Below, piece after piece: positions 41,105 to 51,341 of a DNA stretch of 64,000 bases. The first letter of the stretch is position 1. Every line of letters begins with the position of its first letter. A program made the position numbers and the translations under genes. Source of the DNA: Psychrobacter celer (GTDB taxonomy: Bacteria > Pseudomonadota > Gammaproteobacteria > Pseudomonadales > Moraxellaceae); the NCBI RefSeq assembly GCF_016107555.1, contig NZ_JABASU010000001.1, positions 1-64,000 of the forward strand, read 5' to 3'. The notes beneath the pieces were generated by a model, which made no database searches, was not told where the DNA came from, and was given only the letters and a program-made list of their open reading frames with translations.

Positions 41105-43411
41105 TTACCCAACCGTAACCGAATTCACATTCTGAAAGCCCCTTGGCAACTGACCGCCGCGATTACCACGAGTGCCTGTATAGTTGGCCAAATCATTGGG
41201 CTTTAGCGTCACATGACGTTTGCCTGCGGTGATGACTAGGCTGTCTTGCAAGCTTAGCGGCGTGATAGCAAGCACTTCTTCACCGTCTTTTAGTTTAATC
41301 AGCTTATTACCTTTACCACGTGCTTGCTCGGGCAAATCATCGAGGGCAAATATCAGTAGATATCCGGCATTGGTCACCACAGCGACATGGTCAGGTGCCA
41401 CGTTTTCGTTGCTGTTTTCACCATCAGCATGGGTCGCCACTTCTGCTGGCGCGTCGATACGAGCGACAGGAAGCAGACGACTATCGGCCGCTAGATTGAT
41501 GATTTTTTTACCGGCTTTTTGATTGCTATCGAGGTTACCAAGCGTGTTGATAAAGCCATAGCCGTTAGAGCTGGCGAGGATGATACGCTGATCGTCGCGA
41601 CCAGTTATTAGCTGCTCAAAGCTGGCACCTGCTGGCGGCTTGAGTACGCTGGTCAGCGGATCGCCTTGACCACGCGCTGAGGCTAGGCTATGCGCGTCGA
41701 CACTATAGCTACGCCCTGTGCTATCGAGTACGTAGATTCTCTCGTTGGACTTACCGCGTGCGTGCGCTTGATAGCTGTCTCCTGAGCGATAGCTCATGCC
41801 AGCGGCATCGACGTCATGACCTTTCGCAGCGCGAATCCAGCCTGCTTTTGAGAGTATCGCGGTGATAGGCTCACTTGGTACCAGATCCGACTCTTTTAGC
41901 GCCTGTGCTTCTTCGCGCTCTGCTAGTGGTGACATGCGCTCGTTGCCGTGTTCTTTCATATCGGCGTTCAGCTCTTCAATCATCAGATTGGTCAGGCTGT
42001 CTGGATTGTCCAAGTACTCTTGAATGGTGGCGCGCTCAGCGTCTAGTGCATCTTGCTCGCGGCGCAGCTCAATCTCTTCGAGCCTTGCCAGCTGACGCAA
42101 GCGTATGTCCAAGATGGCATTGGCTTGGATGTCGGTTAGATCATAACCCTCCATCAATGCTGACTTTGGCTCGTCTTCCTCGCGGATGATACGAATGACC
42201 TCATCGATATGTAGATAAGCGATCAGCAACCCTGCCAAGATGTGTAAGCGTTTATCGATTTTATCGAGGCGATACTGCAAGCGCCGCGTGACCACCGAGC
42301 GACGACAGATCAGCCACTCTTCAAGGATTTCTTTGAGGTTTTTGACCTGCGGTTTACCGTTTAGGCCAATCATATTCATATTGACGCGATAATTACTCTC
42401 AAGGTCAGTACTGGCAAACAGGTGACTCATCACGCGCTCGACATCGACGCGGGTAGAGCGCAGCTCAAGCACGATACGGCAGGCGTTTTCGTGGTCAGAC
42501 TCGTCATGTATGTCGGTCACCCATGGCAGTTTTTTGTCCAGCATGAGTTTGGCGATTTGTTCTTGCACTTTGTTGCCTGAGACTTGATAGGGCAGCGCAT
42601 CGATGATGACGAGGTTTTTTTCTTTGGGGTCGATATGGTAGGTCGCGCGCATTTTGTAGCTGCCGCGGCCGCTTTCGTACATCGCCTGCAAGTCTTTTTT
42701 GCTGGTGATGATCTCAGCTGGCGTGGGCAAATCAGGCGCAGGTATCGACTGGGTGAGTTGCTTTACTGATAGTTCAGGATTTTTTAGTAAGCGAATGGCG
42801 GCGCGTACCACTTCATTTAGGTTGTGCGGCGGGATGTCGGTGGCCATACCGACGGCGATCCCTGTCGTGCCGTTTAACAAGATATTGGGCAAGCGCGCAG
42901 GCAAGGTGACAGGCTCTTGTAAGGTACCATCAAAGTTATCTTGCCAATCGACCGTGCCTTGGCCGAGCTCTGCCAGCAAGGTGTTGGCATAGGCAGACAT
43001 TTTGGCCTCGGTATAGCGCATGGCGGCAAAGGATTTGGGATCATCAGGGCTGCCCCAGTTGCCTTGACCGGTGATGAGCGGATAGCGATAGCTAAACGGC
43101 TGCGCCATCAGTACCATGGCCTCATAACAAGCACTGTCGCCATGTGGGTGGTACTTACCGAGTACATCACCAACGGTACGAGCCGACTTTTTGGCTTTAG
43201 CAGAGGATTTTAGGCCAAGCTCACTCATAGCATAGACGATACGGCGCTGGACGGGCTTTAGACCATCGGCGATATTTGGTAGCGCCCGATCCATGATGAC
43301 GTACATGGCGTAGTTGAGATAAGCCTGCTCGGTGAACTCCGCTACCGAGCGGGTGTCCATCGGCTCATGAGAAGGGGCGGCAGGGGCGGTATGGTCAATA
43401 ACATCGGACAT
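41105..43411 (-). CDS. parC: DNA topoisomerase IV subunit A
   Basis: ParC cuts and rejoins DNA to unlink daughter chromosomes. I choose the ATG at 43411 ([10 protein letters not shown]), giving 768 residues, because the upstream extension of 41 residues is hydrophobic and unlike ParC. The catalytic tyrosine is Y133 in AAMRYTEAK. The quinolone-determining positions are S93 and E97 (E. coli S80, E84), the sensitive type. The C-terminal beta-pinwheel includes [20 protein letters not shown]. GyrA is excluded because the GyrA-box QRRGGKG is absent. parE is not adjacent. Confidence 0.95.
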   Translation of the reverse strand: MSDVIDHTAPAAPSHEPMDTRSVAEFTEQAYLNYAMYVIMDRALPNIADGLKPVQRRIVYAMSELGLKSSAKAKKSARTVGDVLGKYHPHGDSACYEAMVLMAQPFSYRYPLITGQGNWGSPDDPKSFAAMRYTEAKMSAYANTLLAELGQGTVDWQDNFDGTLQEPVTLPARLPNILLNGTTGIAVGMATDIPPHNLNEVVRAAIRLLKNPELSVKQLTQSIPAPDLPTPAEIITSKKDLQAMYESGRGSYKMRATYHIDPKEKNLVIIDALPYQVSGNKVQEQIAKLMLDKKLPWVTDIHDESDHENACRIVLELRSTRVDVERVMSHLFASTDLESNYRVNMNMIGLNGKPQVKNLKEILEEWLICRRSVVTRRLQYRLDKIDKRLHILAGLLIAYLHIDEVIRIIREEDEPKSALMEGYDLTDIQANAILDIRLRQLARLEEIELRREQDALDAERATIQEYLDNPDSLTNLMIEELNADMKEHGNERMSPLAEREEAQALKESDLVPSEPITAILSKAGWIRAAKGHDVDAAGMSYRSGDSYQAHARGKSNERIYVLDSTGRSYSVDAHSLASARGQGDPLTSVLKPPAGASFEQLITGRDDQRIILASSNGYGFINTLGNLDSNQKAGKKIINLAADSRLLPVARIDAPAEVATHADGENSNENVAPDHVAVVTNAGYLLIFALDDLPEQARGKGNKLIKLKDGEEVLAITPLSLQDSLVITAGKRHVTLKPNDLANYTGTRGNRGGQLPRGFQNVNSVTVG

Positions 43412-44008
43412 AAAGTAAGGTTCACTTATCAGTTTTAATAGGTATGAATAATGCGCATCAGCGCCAAAATAAGATAGTGCTATCGTAAAGGATATCAGCA
43501 AAATTAAAAAGAGATAACTCAGAATAGACGACAAGGTGTGACGTGCCTATTCAGGCAAGCAGTCAAGCAGTCAAGCAAGGTAAAATAATACAACTCGCTT
43601 CACCTGCCATAAAAGCCAGCGTTTTCGCCACGCTTTAGCAATAACCGCATCAGTGAGGGTTGTTTGGTATAAAATTAGAAAATTGTCCAGTAATAAATAG
43701 GAAAATGAAAATCTATGAAATGGCGAGTCATTTATTACTTAACTGTTTGATAATAATGGTATTAATGAGCGTCAAGTAGCTTTGCGAACGCAAGTAGCAA
43801 TCTTTTGTATTGAGTAGTCTTTATAAAGTGTGTATGTTAATGAACAAAGGGCTATTTACCGCTATAGGGTTTGCTTGTCACCATACAGCAAGGTCGATGC
43901 CTGACAGCCATCACCATGGTCTGCCAGTGCTTTGAGACTTTGTGTGTTTGTCACGCTGTGATTTGTATGAGTGGACGGTAGCGTACTATTACTAGGAGAG
44001 AAAAGATT
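43412..44008. other. Intergenic region parC / acyl-CoA ligase
   Basis: About 600 bases between divergent genes. It holds an 8-bp tandem repeat, CAAGCAGT (43556-43563, 43564-43571, then a partial third unit). A 31-codon frame at 43840-43935 (His-rich) has no clear support. Promoters for both genes must lie here, but none is clear to me. Confidence 0.5.
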
Positions 44009-45736
44009 ATGGAAAATCACGGTAACTTGATTCGTCGTAACGACAAAGTATGGGTCAAAACTTACGAAAAGCTTGGCATGCAGTACGATATCGATATGCC
44101 GCCCGCCGACACCTCGTTGATCGAGATACTTGAGCAAAACTTCATCAATCACGCTGGCAAAACCGCGTTTGTCTGTATGGATGTCAAACTCTCGTACGAA
44201 GAATTAGACCGTTATAGTAAGCAGGTCGCCGCCTATCTACAGTCCCTCGGCCTAAAAAAAGGCGATAAAGTCGCGGTAATGATGCCAAACATCCTGCAGC
44301 TGCCCGTTGCTGTCTTGGGCGTGCTGCGGGCAGGTCTGACGCTGGTCAACGTCAACCCACTTTATACCACCAAAGAGCTTGCCCATCAATTAGAAGATTC
44401 TGATGCCAAGGCGCTGATTTTATTAGAAAACTTTGCCAAAACCTATGAAGATATCGGCAAGGAGATGGTCGATCATGTGTTGGTGACATCGATGGGCGAC
44501 TTGATGAGCCCGCTGAAAGGCTTCATCGTCAATACGGTGGTGCGCCATGTCAAAAAAATGGTGCCAGCCTATCATATCAATGGTAGCGTCAAATTCAAAA
44601 AAGCGCTTAATCGCTTTTCGGCGGCCAGCTATCAGCGCCCCAATGACATCGGTTTGGATGATGTCGCGGTACTACAGTATACCGGTGGCACCACAGGCGT
44701 GGCCAAAGGCGCTATGCTCACGCATGGCAATTTGGTTGCCAACTTGATTCAGTGTGACACGTACTTAGGCGATGCTTTTGATAAGTTTGAAAAAATGAAT
44801 GAGCAGCCAGTGATTATGACGGCACTGCCGCTATATCATATTTTCTCATTTACCGTTTGTGGTATGTACGGCCTCTATCGCGGCTGTATTGGACTATTGG
44901 TACCCAACCCACGCGATGGCGCAAGCTTAATCAAAGCCTACAAAGATTATCCACCTGCGTTTTTCCCAGCGGTAAATACCTTATTTAATGCGCTTGCCAA
45001 TAGTGAGGTGTTCAAAGCGCTCGATCATAGCAAGCTTGAGATGTCGATGGGCGGCGGTATGGCTGTGCTAAAGGATACAGCGGCAAAATGGCAGCAAATC
45101 ACGGGCAATATCATTGTACAGGGCTATGGTCTATCAGAGACCTCGCCCGTTGCCTCAGCAAACCCACAAGGGACAGGCGAGTTCTCAGGCAACATCGGTC
45201 TGCCAATGCCAGCCACGGATATGGCCATCTTGGATGAGGCGGGTAATGAGGTTGAGATTGGTGAGCGCGGAGAGATTAGTGTGCGCGGGCCGCAGGTGAT
45301 GAAAGGATACTGGAAACGCGATGATGCCACGAGCAAGGTGATGACGGCGGATGGTTATTTCCGTACCGGTGACATCGGTGTGATGGATGAAGAAGGCTAC
45401 TTTAAGATTGTCGATCGCAAAAAAGACATGATCTTGGTGTCAGGCTTCAACGTTTATCCAAACGAAGTAGAAGACGTCATGTCAGGCCATCCAAAAATCT
45501 TAGAGTGCGGTGTCATCGGTATCGATGATGAAAAAAGCGGCGAGGTGCCAAAGATTTATGTGGTACGTAGTGATGACAGCTTGACAGAAGAAGAAGTCAT
45601 CGCGTATGGCAAAGAGAATCTAACGGGTTATAAGCGTCCGCGTTATGTGGAGTTTATCGACGAGCTACCAAAGTCAAACGTGGGTAAAATCTTACGCAAA
45701 GACTTGCGAGAGCTTGAAGAAAAAAACCACGGTTAG
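44009..45736 (+). CDS. fadD: Long-chain fatty acid-CoA ligase (first of two)
   Basis: An acyl-CoA synthetase that activates fatty acids with ATP and CoA for beta-oxidation or lipid synthesis. It has 575 residues. The ATP-binding motif YTGGTTGVAKGA lies at about 225-236. The C-terminal block DRKKDMILVSGFNVYPNE and the catalytic lysine in KSNVGKILRK are present. AGGAG lies before the ATG. The next gene encodes a close relative with the same motif set; the two differ mainly at the N-terminus. Both are FadD-like; I cannot tell which is the main enzyme. Confidence 0.92.
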   Translation: MENHGNLIRRNDKVWVKTYEKLGMQYDIDMPPADTSLIEILEQNFINHAGKTAFVCMDVKLSYEELDRYSKQVAAYLQSLGLKKGDKVAVMMPNILQLPVAVLGVLRAGLTLVNVNPLYTTKELAHQLEDSDAKALILLENFAKTYEDIGKEMVDHVLVTSMGDLMSPLKGFIVNTVVRHVKKMVPAYHINGSVKFKKALNRFSAASYQRPNDIGLDDVAVLQYTGGTTGVAKGAMLTHGNLVANLIQCDTYLGDAFDKFEKMNEQPVIMTALPLYHIFSFTVCGMYGLYRGCIGLLVPNPRDGASLIKAYKDYPPAFFPAVNTLFNALANSEVFKALDHSKLEMSMGGGMAVLKDTAAKWQQITGNIIVQGYGLSETSPVASANPQGTGEFSGNIGLPMPATDMAILDEAGNEVEIGERGEISVRGPQVMKGYWKRDDATSKVMTADGYFRTGDIGVMDEEGYFKIVDRKKDMILVSGFNVYPNEVEDVMSGHPKILECGVIGIDDEKSGEVPKIYVVRSDDSLTEEEVIAYGKENLTGYKRPRYVEFIDELPKSNVGKILRKDLRELEEKNHG

Positions 45737-45830
45737 GCTCTTGCTTAAGCCGAGCTGATCAGCTATTCATGACTCACTAGGGCTATGACTTTATAGTCTG
45801 AGTGGGTTTTGCTCGAGATGTCATCGTACA

Positions 45831-45876
45831 CAAAAATGATAAGGCCGCTGATTGCTGCTTTATCATTTTTTGTCTT
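45831..45876 (+). terminator. Probable terminator after the first acyl-CoA ligase
   Basis: AAAAATGATAA (45832-45842) pairs with TTATCATTTTT (45860-45870), with some inner pairing, and is followed by T-rich sequence. The stem is AT-rich, so strength is uncertain. Confidence 0.65.
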
Positions 45877-46203
45877 TTCTGCTATTTTTGTCTGTACAAC
45901 ATCATCGCCATAGATAGAGAATTTTGCATAAAACTGCTATAGTGCCCACCGACCTATTTTTGTATATATCTGTTGGTTTGGCTTGAGCGGTTTGGCAAAA
46001 CCATCATAATGACAGTAAGGTATACCTTAGCGTGTGGCTAAGGCATGGTGCCACTTATCGATGACGTGGTATGGCTTTGTGACTTGCAAAGCTTATGAAT
46101 GATAAACCCAATGGTGTTGCCTTGTTTTTTTATTCATAAGCTTTTGTAGCCACAGATTTGCTGCGATAGATAAGGGTGCTTTATTGGGGCATGTCTTTCA
46201 TTG

Positions 46204-46254
46204 AATCGATGCACTGCTTTTAATCGATGTATTGCTTTTAATCAATGCATCGCT
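46204..46254 (+). repeat. 18-bp tandem repeat between the acyl-CoA ligases
   Basis: AATCGATGCACTGCTTTT (46204-46221), AATCGATGTATTGCTTTT (46222-46239) and a partial AATCAATGCATCGCT (46240-46254) form 2.8 units. It ends 68 bases before the second ligase gene. The rest of the 586-base gap (45737-46322) shows the terminator and no gene. Confidence 0.85.
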
Positions 46255-46322
46255 AAAGGGCGAGAAATGATGACGCGCTTTTGATTATTTTATGTTTTTA
46301 ACGGCAACATTTAGGGAAAATT

Positions 46323-48113
46323 ATGACCGACAGTATCAATAAAGAGACGACAGAGGATCAAGCTGCCACGGGCCATACCGCTAGGCAGGCATATCAAGAC
46401 AATGCCTTTCCCGATATGCCGACGATAGACAGCGACAGTCCGTGGTTGAGTGCTTATGAGCGTTATGGCATCGCAGCAACTATCGATATGCCAGAGGACA
46501 ATACCTCTTTACTTGATGTATTTGAGCGTAATTTTAGGCGTTATGGGCAAAAGCCTGCTTATATCTGCATGGGTGCTTCTATTAGCTTTAAGCAATTGGA
46601 TTTGTACAGTCGCCAAATCGCCAGCTACTTGCAGTCACTAGGACTGGTCAAGGGTGATAAGGTTGGGGTGATGATGCCCAATATCTTGCAGTATCCTGTC
46701 GTGGCCTTGGGTATCATTCGCGCAGGGATGGTGCTGGTCAATGTCAATCCCCTCTATACCAGCCGCGAACTATCGCATCAGCTGCATGATAGCGGTGCCA
46801 AAGCGCTGTTTATCGTCGAAAACTTTGCTAAGACTTATCAAGATGCCGAAGACAAAGGTCAGGTCGAGCATGTGATCTTGTGCAAAATCGGCGATATGCT
46901 GGGCACGCTCAAAGGCGCGGTGGTCAATCTTGTGGCTCGCCATGTCAAAAAAATGATTCCAGCCTATAGCTTGCCAGACAGTGTGAGCTTTAAACAGGCG
47001 CTAAACGCTGTATCAGCCAGCAAGTACCAGCGTCCAGATATGAACCTCAGCGATGTGGCGCTGCTCCAGTATACCGGCGGCACCACAGGCGTGGCCAAGG
47101 GTGCCATGCTCTCTCACGGCAACCTAGTCGCCAATATGCTACAGATCAGCGCCTTGATGAATAGTGCCTTTGATGATGATGTCGATGCCAATGATGTCAT
47201 CTTGACAGCACTACCGCTGTATCATGTCTTCTCCTTTATGGTCTGCGGTATGTACGGCATGTATCAAGGCTATGCAGGGCTGCTGATTCCAAACCCACGC
47301 GATTTGGATGGTTTGATTAAAGAGATGGGCAAATACAAGCCCTCGTTTATCCCAGCGGTCAATACCTTGTTTAATGGTTTGGTACACAAAGAAAGCTTTG
47401 CCGATTTGGACTTTTCTAATCTAAAAGCCTCTATCGGCGGCGGGATGTCGGTGTTGCCAAGCGTGGCAAAAGAGTGGCATAAAATCACAGGATTGCCTAT
47501 CGTTGAAGGCTATGGTCTGTCTGAGACCTCGCCTGTGGTGGCCTTTAACCCAATGACCATCTCTGAGTTTACTGGCAAGATTGGTATTCCAGCTTCGAGC
47601 ACCGATGTGATACTCATCGATGAGGACGAAAACGAAGTGGCATTAGGCGATCGCGGCGAGATTTGCGTCAAAGGCCCACAGGTGATGATCGGCTATCAAA
47701 ACCGTCCAAAAGAAACCGCCAAGACCTTTACCAGCAATGGATACCTAAAAACAGGCGACATCGGTATCATGGACGAAAAAGGCTTTATCAAAATCGTTGA
47801 TCGCAAAAAAGACATGATTTTGGTGTCAGGGTTTAATGTCTATCCAAATGAAATCGAAGAAGCCATGAGCGAGCATCCAGCTGTGGTAGAGTGCGGCGCT
47901 ATTGGTGTGCCAAATGAGCAGCGCGGCGAAGAGCCTAAGCTGTTTGTGGTCAAAAAAGGCGAGGTCACCGAGCAAGAGTTGCTTGATTTTGGTAAAAAAC
48001 AACTGACAGGCTATAAGCGTCCGCGTCATATACAGTTTGTCGATGAATTACCAAAGTCAAACGTCGGTAAGATTTTGCGTAAAGAATTGCGTAAGATGGA
48101 AGGTCTAGAATAA
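46323..48113 (+). CDS. fadD: Long-chain fatty acid-CoA ligase (second of two)
   Basis: A paralogue of the preceding gene, 596 residues. It has the same ATP motif YTGGTTGVAKGAMLSHGNL, the DRKKDMILVSGFNVYPNE block and the lysine in KSNVGKILRK. An extra polar N-terminus of about 30 residues precedes the shared core SAYERYGIAATIDMPEDNTSLL. TAGGGAAAATT precedes the ATG. Separate upstream sequence and a terminator between the genes suggest separate regulation. The pair probably arose by tandem duplication, with different chain-length preference as one possible reason. Confidence 0.92.
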   Translation: MTDSINKETTEDQAATGHTARQAYQDNAFPDMPTIDSDSPWLSAYERYGIAATIDMPEDNTSLLDVFERNFRRYGQKPAYICMGASISFKQLDLYSRQIASYLQSLGLVKGDKVGVMMPNILQYPVVALGIIRAGMVLVNVNPLYTSRELSHQLHDSGAKALFIVENFAKTYQDAEDKGQVEHVILCKIGDMLGTLKGAVVNLVARHVKKMIPAYSLPDSVSFKQALNAVSASKYQRPDMNLSDVALLQYTGGTTGVAKGAMLSHGNLVANMLQISALMNSAFDDDVDANDVILTALPLYHVFSFMVCGMYGMYQGYAGLLIPNPRDLDGLIKEMGKYKPSFIPAVNTLFNGLVHKESFADLDFSNLKASIGGGMSVLPSVAKEWHKITGLPIVEGYGLSETSPVVAFNPMTISEFTGKIGIPASSTDVILIDEDENEVALGDRGEICVKGPQVMIGYQNRPKETAKTFTSNGYLKTGDIGIMDEKGFIKIVDRKKDMILVSGFNVYPNEIEEAMSEHPAVVECGAIGVPNEQRGEEPKLFVVKKGEVTEQELLDFGKKQLTGYKRPRHIQFVDELPKSNVGKILRKELRKMEGLE

Positions 48114-48315
48114 CACCAGCGTCTTTTTTGCAGCGGCGTAATGGCTGGAGTGAATCTTGCTATTGCGCCGCTGCCACGTTAGGATATCGTCATACGGGCA
48201 TCGGCTCAGACATTGACTGGCTGAGAGTTTGTGGTTCATGCCGCTTTGCGCGTGCAACTTTTATTGACAACACTTATTTTACAACACTGCTTTAAAACAA
48301 GTACTAGGAATTTTT

Positions 48316-49032
48316 ATGCGTATTGACAATCGTGAGCTTGACCAACTTCGCTCGATCAGCTTTGAGCGCCATTATACCAAGCATGCTGAAGGCTCAGTGT
48401 TAGTCAGCTTTGGCGATACCAAAGTCCTGTGTACCGCTAGTGTTGAGTCTGGTGTACCGCGCTGGCTAAAGGGTAAGGGTAAAGGGTGGATCACGGCCGA
48501 ATACGGTATGTTGCCACGCGCGACCAACACCCGTAACCAACGCGAAGCGGCGCGCGGTAAGCAGTCAGGTCGTACGCAAGAGATTCAGCGTCTCATCGGT
48601 CGTAGCTTGCGTGCTATGATTGATCTTAGCAAGCTTGGTGAAAGCACCATTTATCTTGATTGTGATGTACTCCAAGCTGATGGTGGTACGCGTACCGCCA
48701 GTATCACAGGAGCGGCCATCGCGCTTATCGATGCGTTAGAGAGCCTACAAAAAACCAAAAAGCTCAAAGCCGATCCATTGATTGGCCTAGTGGCGGCGGT
48801 CTCTGTGGGTATGAAAGATGGCAAAGCGTATTTGGACCTCAACTACGAAGAAGACGCTAGCTGTGATACCGATCTAAACGTCGTCATGACCCAAAAAGGC
48901 GAGTTCATTGAGCTACAAGGCACTGCCGAAGAAAAGCCGTTTACTCGTGCCCAAGCAGACGATATGCTAGCGCTGGCCGAAAAAGGCATTGCAGAGCTCA
49001 TTACCATGCAGCAGACGGCGCTGGGCTGGTAA
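48316..49032 (+). CDS. rph: Ribonuclease PH
   Basis: RNase PH trims tRNA 3' ends by phosphorolysis. It has 238 residues, the normal length. The N-terminus [39 protein letters not shown] is typical, and [19 protein letters not shown] and the Arg-rich [16 protein letters not shown] form the active-site region. The frame is intact, unlike the frameshifted gene of E. coli K-12. AGGA lies eight bases before the ATG. It stands between the acyl-CoA ligase and a small membrane-protein gene. Confidence 0.97.
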   Translation: MRIDNRELDQLRSISFERHYTKHAEGSVLVSFGDTKVLCTASVESGVPRWLKGKGKGWITAEYGMLPRATNTRNQREAARGKQSGRTQEIQRLIGRSLRAMIDLSKLGESTIYLDCDVLQADGGTRTASITGAAIALIDALESLQKTKKLKADPLIGLVAAVSVGMKDGKAYLDLNYEEDASCDTDLNVVMTQKGEFIELQGTAEEKPFTRAQADDMLALAEKGIAELITMQQTALGW

Positions 49033-49109
49033 GCGACGTTTTTTTGGTCTTATCGTCCTCTAACAACGCATTAATTTTGCAGTAAATACTCGGCAATAGG
49101 TAACGATAC

Positions 49110-49613
49110 ATGCTCAAGCTGACTGATGACGGCGCCAAAATCACCTTACAAAATCAAGCGCCAGCGGCTGACAATGGTATGTTTTGGTTTGGCACCGCCT
49201 TGCTCGTGGGTGCCGTGGCGGTCGCGATGGCCATGAGTTTGTTGCCTGAGCGCCTTGCTATTGGTGCGCTGGCTTTGCTCATCGTTGGTAGTTTTATTTT
49301 TAATAAAAAACGCCAGCAGCAAAAACAAGCTTTGAGCAAAAATATCAGTAGCGGTATGCTGTGGGTGCGTAGTGGTGAGCTGGTGCATGACCATCAAAGC
49401 AAGCGTCAACACATTACCCTGATCACTAGTGATAATGTCACACTGATGGGTGAGCAGCTACAGATTACGGATGTCGATGGTAGCTGTAAGTGCCAGATCA
49501 GCGGCTTTGAGAGTGTACAAGAGGCCAAAGCCGCCCAAGCGATATTACAAGGCCAGACATTTGGCAAACGCCATGTCAATATTAAGATGAATGACAACCC
49601 GCCTCCCTTTTAG
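49110..49613 (+). CDS. Predicted two-helix membrane protein, unknown function
   Basis: A 167-residue protein. Two hydrophobic segments at about 24-44 and 49-64 are followed by a basic stretch (KKRQQQKQ), so the remaining 95 residues are likely cytoplasmic. That part reads like a small beta-rich domain (MLWVRSGELVHD, ITLITSDNVTLMGEQLQITDVDG). No family is recognised. The upstream gap to rph is 77 bases without a terminator, so they may be co-transcribed. Confidence 0.7.
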   Translation: MLKLTDDGAKITLQNQAPAADNGMFWFGTALLVGAVAVAMAMSLLPERLAIGALALLIVGSFIFNKKRQQQKQALSKNISSGMLWVRSGELVHDHQSKRQHITLITSDNVTLMGEQLQITDVDGSCKCQISGFESVQEAKAAQAILQGQTFGKRHVNIKMNDNPPPF

Positions 49614-49661
49614 TTTTTCTATCTACCTTTTTTAGGCCTTATTTCCTTTCTCTAAGCGGTG

Positions 49662-49737
49662 CTATAGTCAGTTCGAAATAAAATCGATACGCTCATACCA
49701 GTTACACGGTATTGTGTTTATAGTGACTGAACTATAG
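49662..49737. repeat. Dispersed intergenic repeat, copy B (short form)
   Basis: A 76-bp element with ends CTATAGTCAGTTCG and, on the other strand, CTATAGTTCAGTCAC. The middle, GCTCATACCAGTTACACGGTA, matches the right half of copy A, so it looks like an internally deleted form. Confidence 0.7.
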
Positions 49738-49833
49738 TGCTTGCAGATTTATGCCCAAATGGTTTATAAGTAAGACTGAAAACTGGTATTTTACTTTTTT
49801 GTTGTCAATGGTACCTTTGACAAGGAGTCAGTC

Positions 49834-50610
49834 ATGTCGCGTTTGTCATTGTCTATGTCACTGTCTGTATCGTTCCCGATTACAGCGTCATGTAGCGTGT
49901 TATTGCTACTTGTAGGTGGCATGACATCCTCTCATGCCGATAGTATGAGTGCGCTTATCGCGCAAAAATCAGCGCAGTCAGATCTGAGCGCCCGTTATAC
50001 CCCATCATATTCAGCCGTCCCTTCTGCTAAGATCAGTACGCGCTCTCGCATTCAGCGCGCCGATAGCTATCGCGCTGACACGGCAGTTACTGCACCAGTG
50101 AGGCGCACAGCATATCGCTATCCTGAGCGCGCCTATCAAGCGCCATCTGTGCTGCCAGCGTTTTTGTCTGGTAGCTATGACAATGTCGATAGTGAATATT
50201 TACCGATACTGAGTAGCGCAGAACGCCAAAGCAGTATGGCGGCGCGTGAAGTCATTAGTACAGCGCGTAAAATGGCGCTCAATGAGCGTACAATCATTCA
50301 AGGCGGCTGCTGGGATTATTTAGATGCGGTGTTTAAGCGAGCAGGGGTGACGCGCGATACGGTGCACAAAGGCACATACCGCCAAGGGCCTTATGCTCAT
50401 AGCAGTCAAATAGAAGCAGGTGACTGGCTGTATTATATCAATCACGGCTACAATGGCGTCGAGCATAGCGGCTTGTTTGTCGGCTGGGTCGATGAGCGTG
50501 CCAAGCAAGCACTGATTCTCAGCTATGCAGGCGAAAACCGCCGAGAGCCTGCGCGTTACCGCGTGTATGATTTGAGCAATGTCTATCAAATCATGCGCCC
50601 AAGTGTTTAA
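49834..50610 (+). CDS. Secreted protein with an NlpC/P60- or CHAP-like C-terminus
   Basis: A 258-residue exported protein of unknown function. The signal peptide (about 1-35, ending SSHA) is clear, and an Arg/Tyr/Ser-rich linker follows to about 130. The C-terminal region resembles a papain-like peptidoglycan hydrolase fold: C159 at the start of a helix (GGCWDYLDAVFKRAG), then GDWLYYIN and H211 in VEHSGLFVGW. That Cys-His order is the one expected for NlpC/P60 or CHAP enzymes. The match is by pattern only; no third catalytic residue was assigned. AAGGAG lies before the ATG. Confidence 0.7.
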   Translation: MSRLSLSMSLSVSFPITASCSVLLLLVGGMTSSHADSMSALIAQKSAQSDLSARYTPSYSAVPSAKISTRSRIQRADSYRADTAVTAPVRRTAYRYPERAYQAPSVLPAFLSGSYDNVDSEYLPILSSAERQSSMAAREVISTARKMALNERTIIQGGCWDYLDAVFKRAGVTRDTVHKGTYRQGPYAHSSQIEAGDWLYYINHGYNGVEHSGLFVGWVDERAKQALILSYAGENRREPARYRVYDLSNVYQIMRPSV

Positions 50611-50651
50611 GCGTGATAAATAGGTTCAGGATAAAAACACTACAGCGAGAC

Positions 50652-50704
50652 GAAGATGAGTTTTGCACAGCAGCAAGCGGCGTAGGCACAGCAACCTTAC
50701 ATGC
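50652..50704 (-). repeat. Dispersed intergenic repeat, copy F (core fragment)
   Basis: Read on the minus strand, GTTGCTGTGCCTACGCCG is followed by CTTGCTGCTGTGCAAAACTC, matching the core of copies A and C. Outer ends are not recognisable, so it is a fragment. It lies between convergent genes. Confidence 0.6.
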
Positions 50705-50709
50705 TTTAC

Positions 50710-50747
50710 AAAAAACGCCCGTTATCTAAAGAGATGACGGGCGTTTT
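50710..50747. terminator. Bidirectional terminator (secreted protein / hemJ)
   Basis: ACGCCCGTTATCT (50715-50727) pairs with AGATGACGGGCGT (50732-50744), with one G-U pair and the loop AAAG, and is flanked by A and T runs. Confidence 0.88.
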
Positions 50748-50778
50748 GGTTTGATCAATCTAGCTCGTGTCGCAGTCC

Positions 50779-51213
50779 TTAAAACGGTTTGACTACCACC
50801 AAAATCACGATAAATATCAAGGCAAAAACAGGTATCTCATTAAACCAGCGCCAAAACTTATGGGTTTTGTAATGTGGATTATCGATCAGCTTTTTTCGAT
50901 AAAAACCGCAAGCACCGTGGTAGGCTGAGAGCAGTACTACCAGCAGTAGCTTGGCATGTAGCCAGCCTTGGGTTTTGTACACCTCCCAGCCCAGTCCTAA
51001 CATCCATAAGCCAAAAACCCATGTCGCTATCATTGATGGCGTCATGATGCCGCGATACAGCTTGCGCTCCATGATAGCAAAACGCTCGTGGCTGATACTG
51101 TCCTCACTCATCGCATGATAGACGAACAAGCGCGGTAAATAAAATATCGCAGCAAACCAGCAAACCATAGAAATAATATGCGCCGCTTTGATCCAATTAA
51201 AATAATCTGCCAT
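50779..51213 (-). CDS. hemJ: Protoporphyrinogen oxidase HemJ
   Basis: HemJ is a membrane enzyme that oxidises protoporphyrinogen IX in haem synthesis. It has 144 residues and four hydrophobic segments. The family hallmark IKAAHIISMVCWFAAIFYLPRLFVYH is at the N-terminus, with the conserved His at 11. A WLHAKLLLVVLLSAYHG segment (about 84-100) and the basic loop FYRKKLI are also typical. GAGAGAGGAT lies upstream of the ATG. The neighbouring gene is bioB, so there is no haem cluster here. Confidence 0.88.
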   Translation of the reverse strand: MADYFNWIKAAHIISMVCWFAAIFYLPRLFVYHAMSEDSISHERFAIMERKLYRGIMTPSMIATWVFGLWMLGLGWEVYKTQGWLHAKLLLVVLLSAYHGACGFYRKKLIDNPHYKTHKFWRWFNEIPVFALIFIVILVVVKPF

Positions 51214-51341
51214 TATCCTCTCTCTTACTGTTTGGTCGGGTAGGCTCCATCATGTCGGCAAGCTTAGCACATATTGCTCATTAGTAGCGCAACTACCAAC
51301 ATGACTACCAACGCAGCTATCAATCAATGGCATACAAAGGA

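Noticed and set aside
43105..43150. Possible quinolone-resistance change in parC
   Set aside because: S93 and E97 are the sensitive type.
43556..43579. 8-bp tandem repeat CAAGCAGT as a possible CRISPR or origin element
   Set aside because: Units are only 8 bp and directly adjacent, with no spacers; a simple short tandem repeat.
43840..43935. His-rich 31-codon frame upstream of the first acyl-CoA ligase
   Set aside because: Too short, with no ribosome site or known leader-peptide logic.
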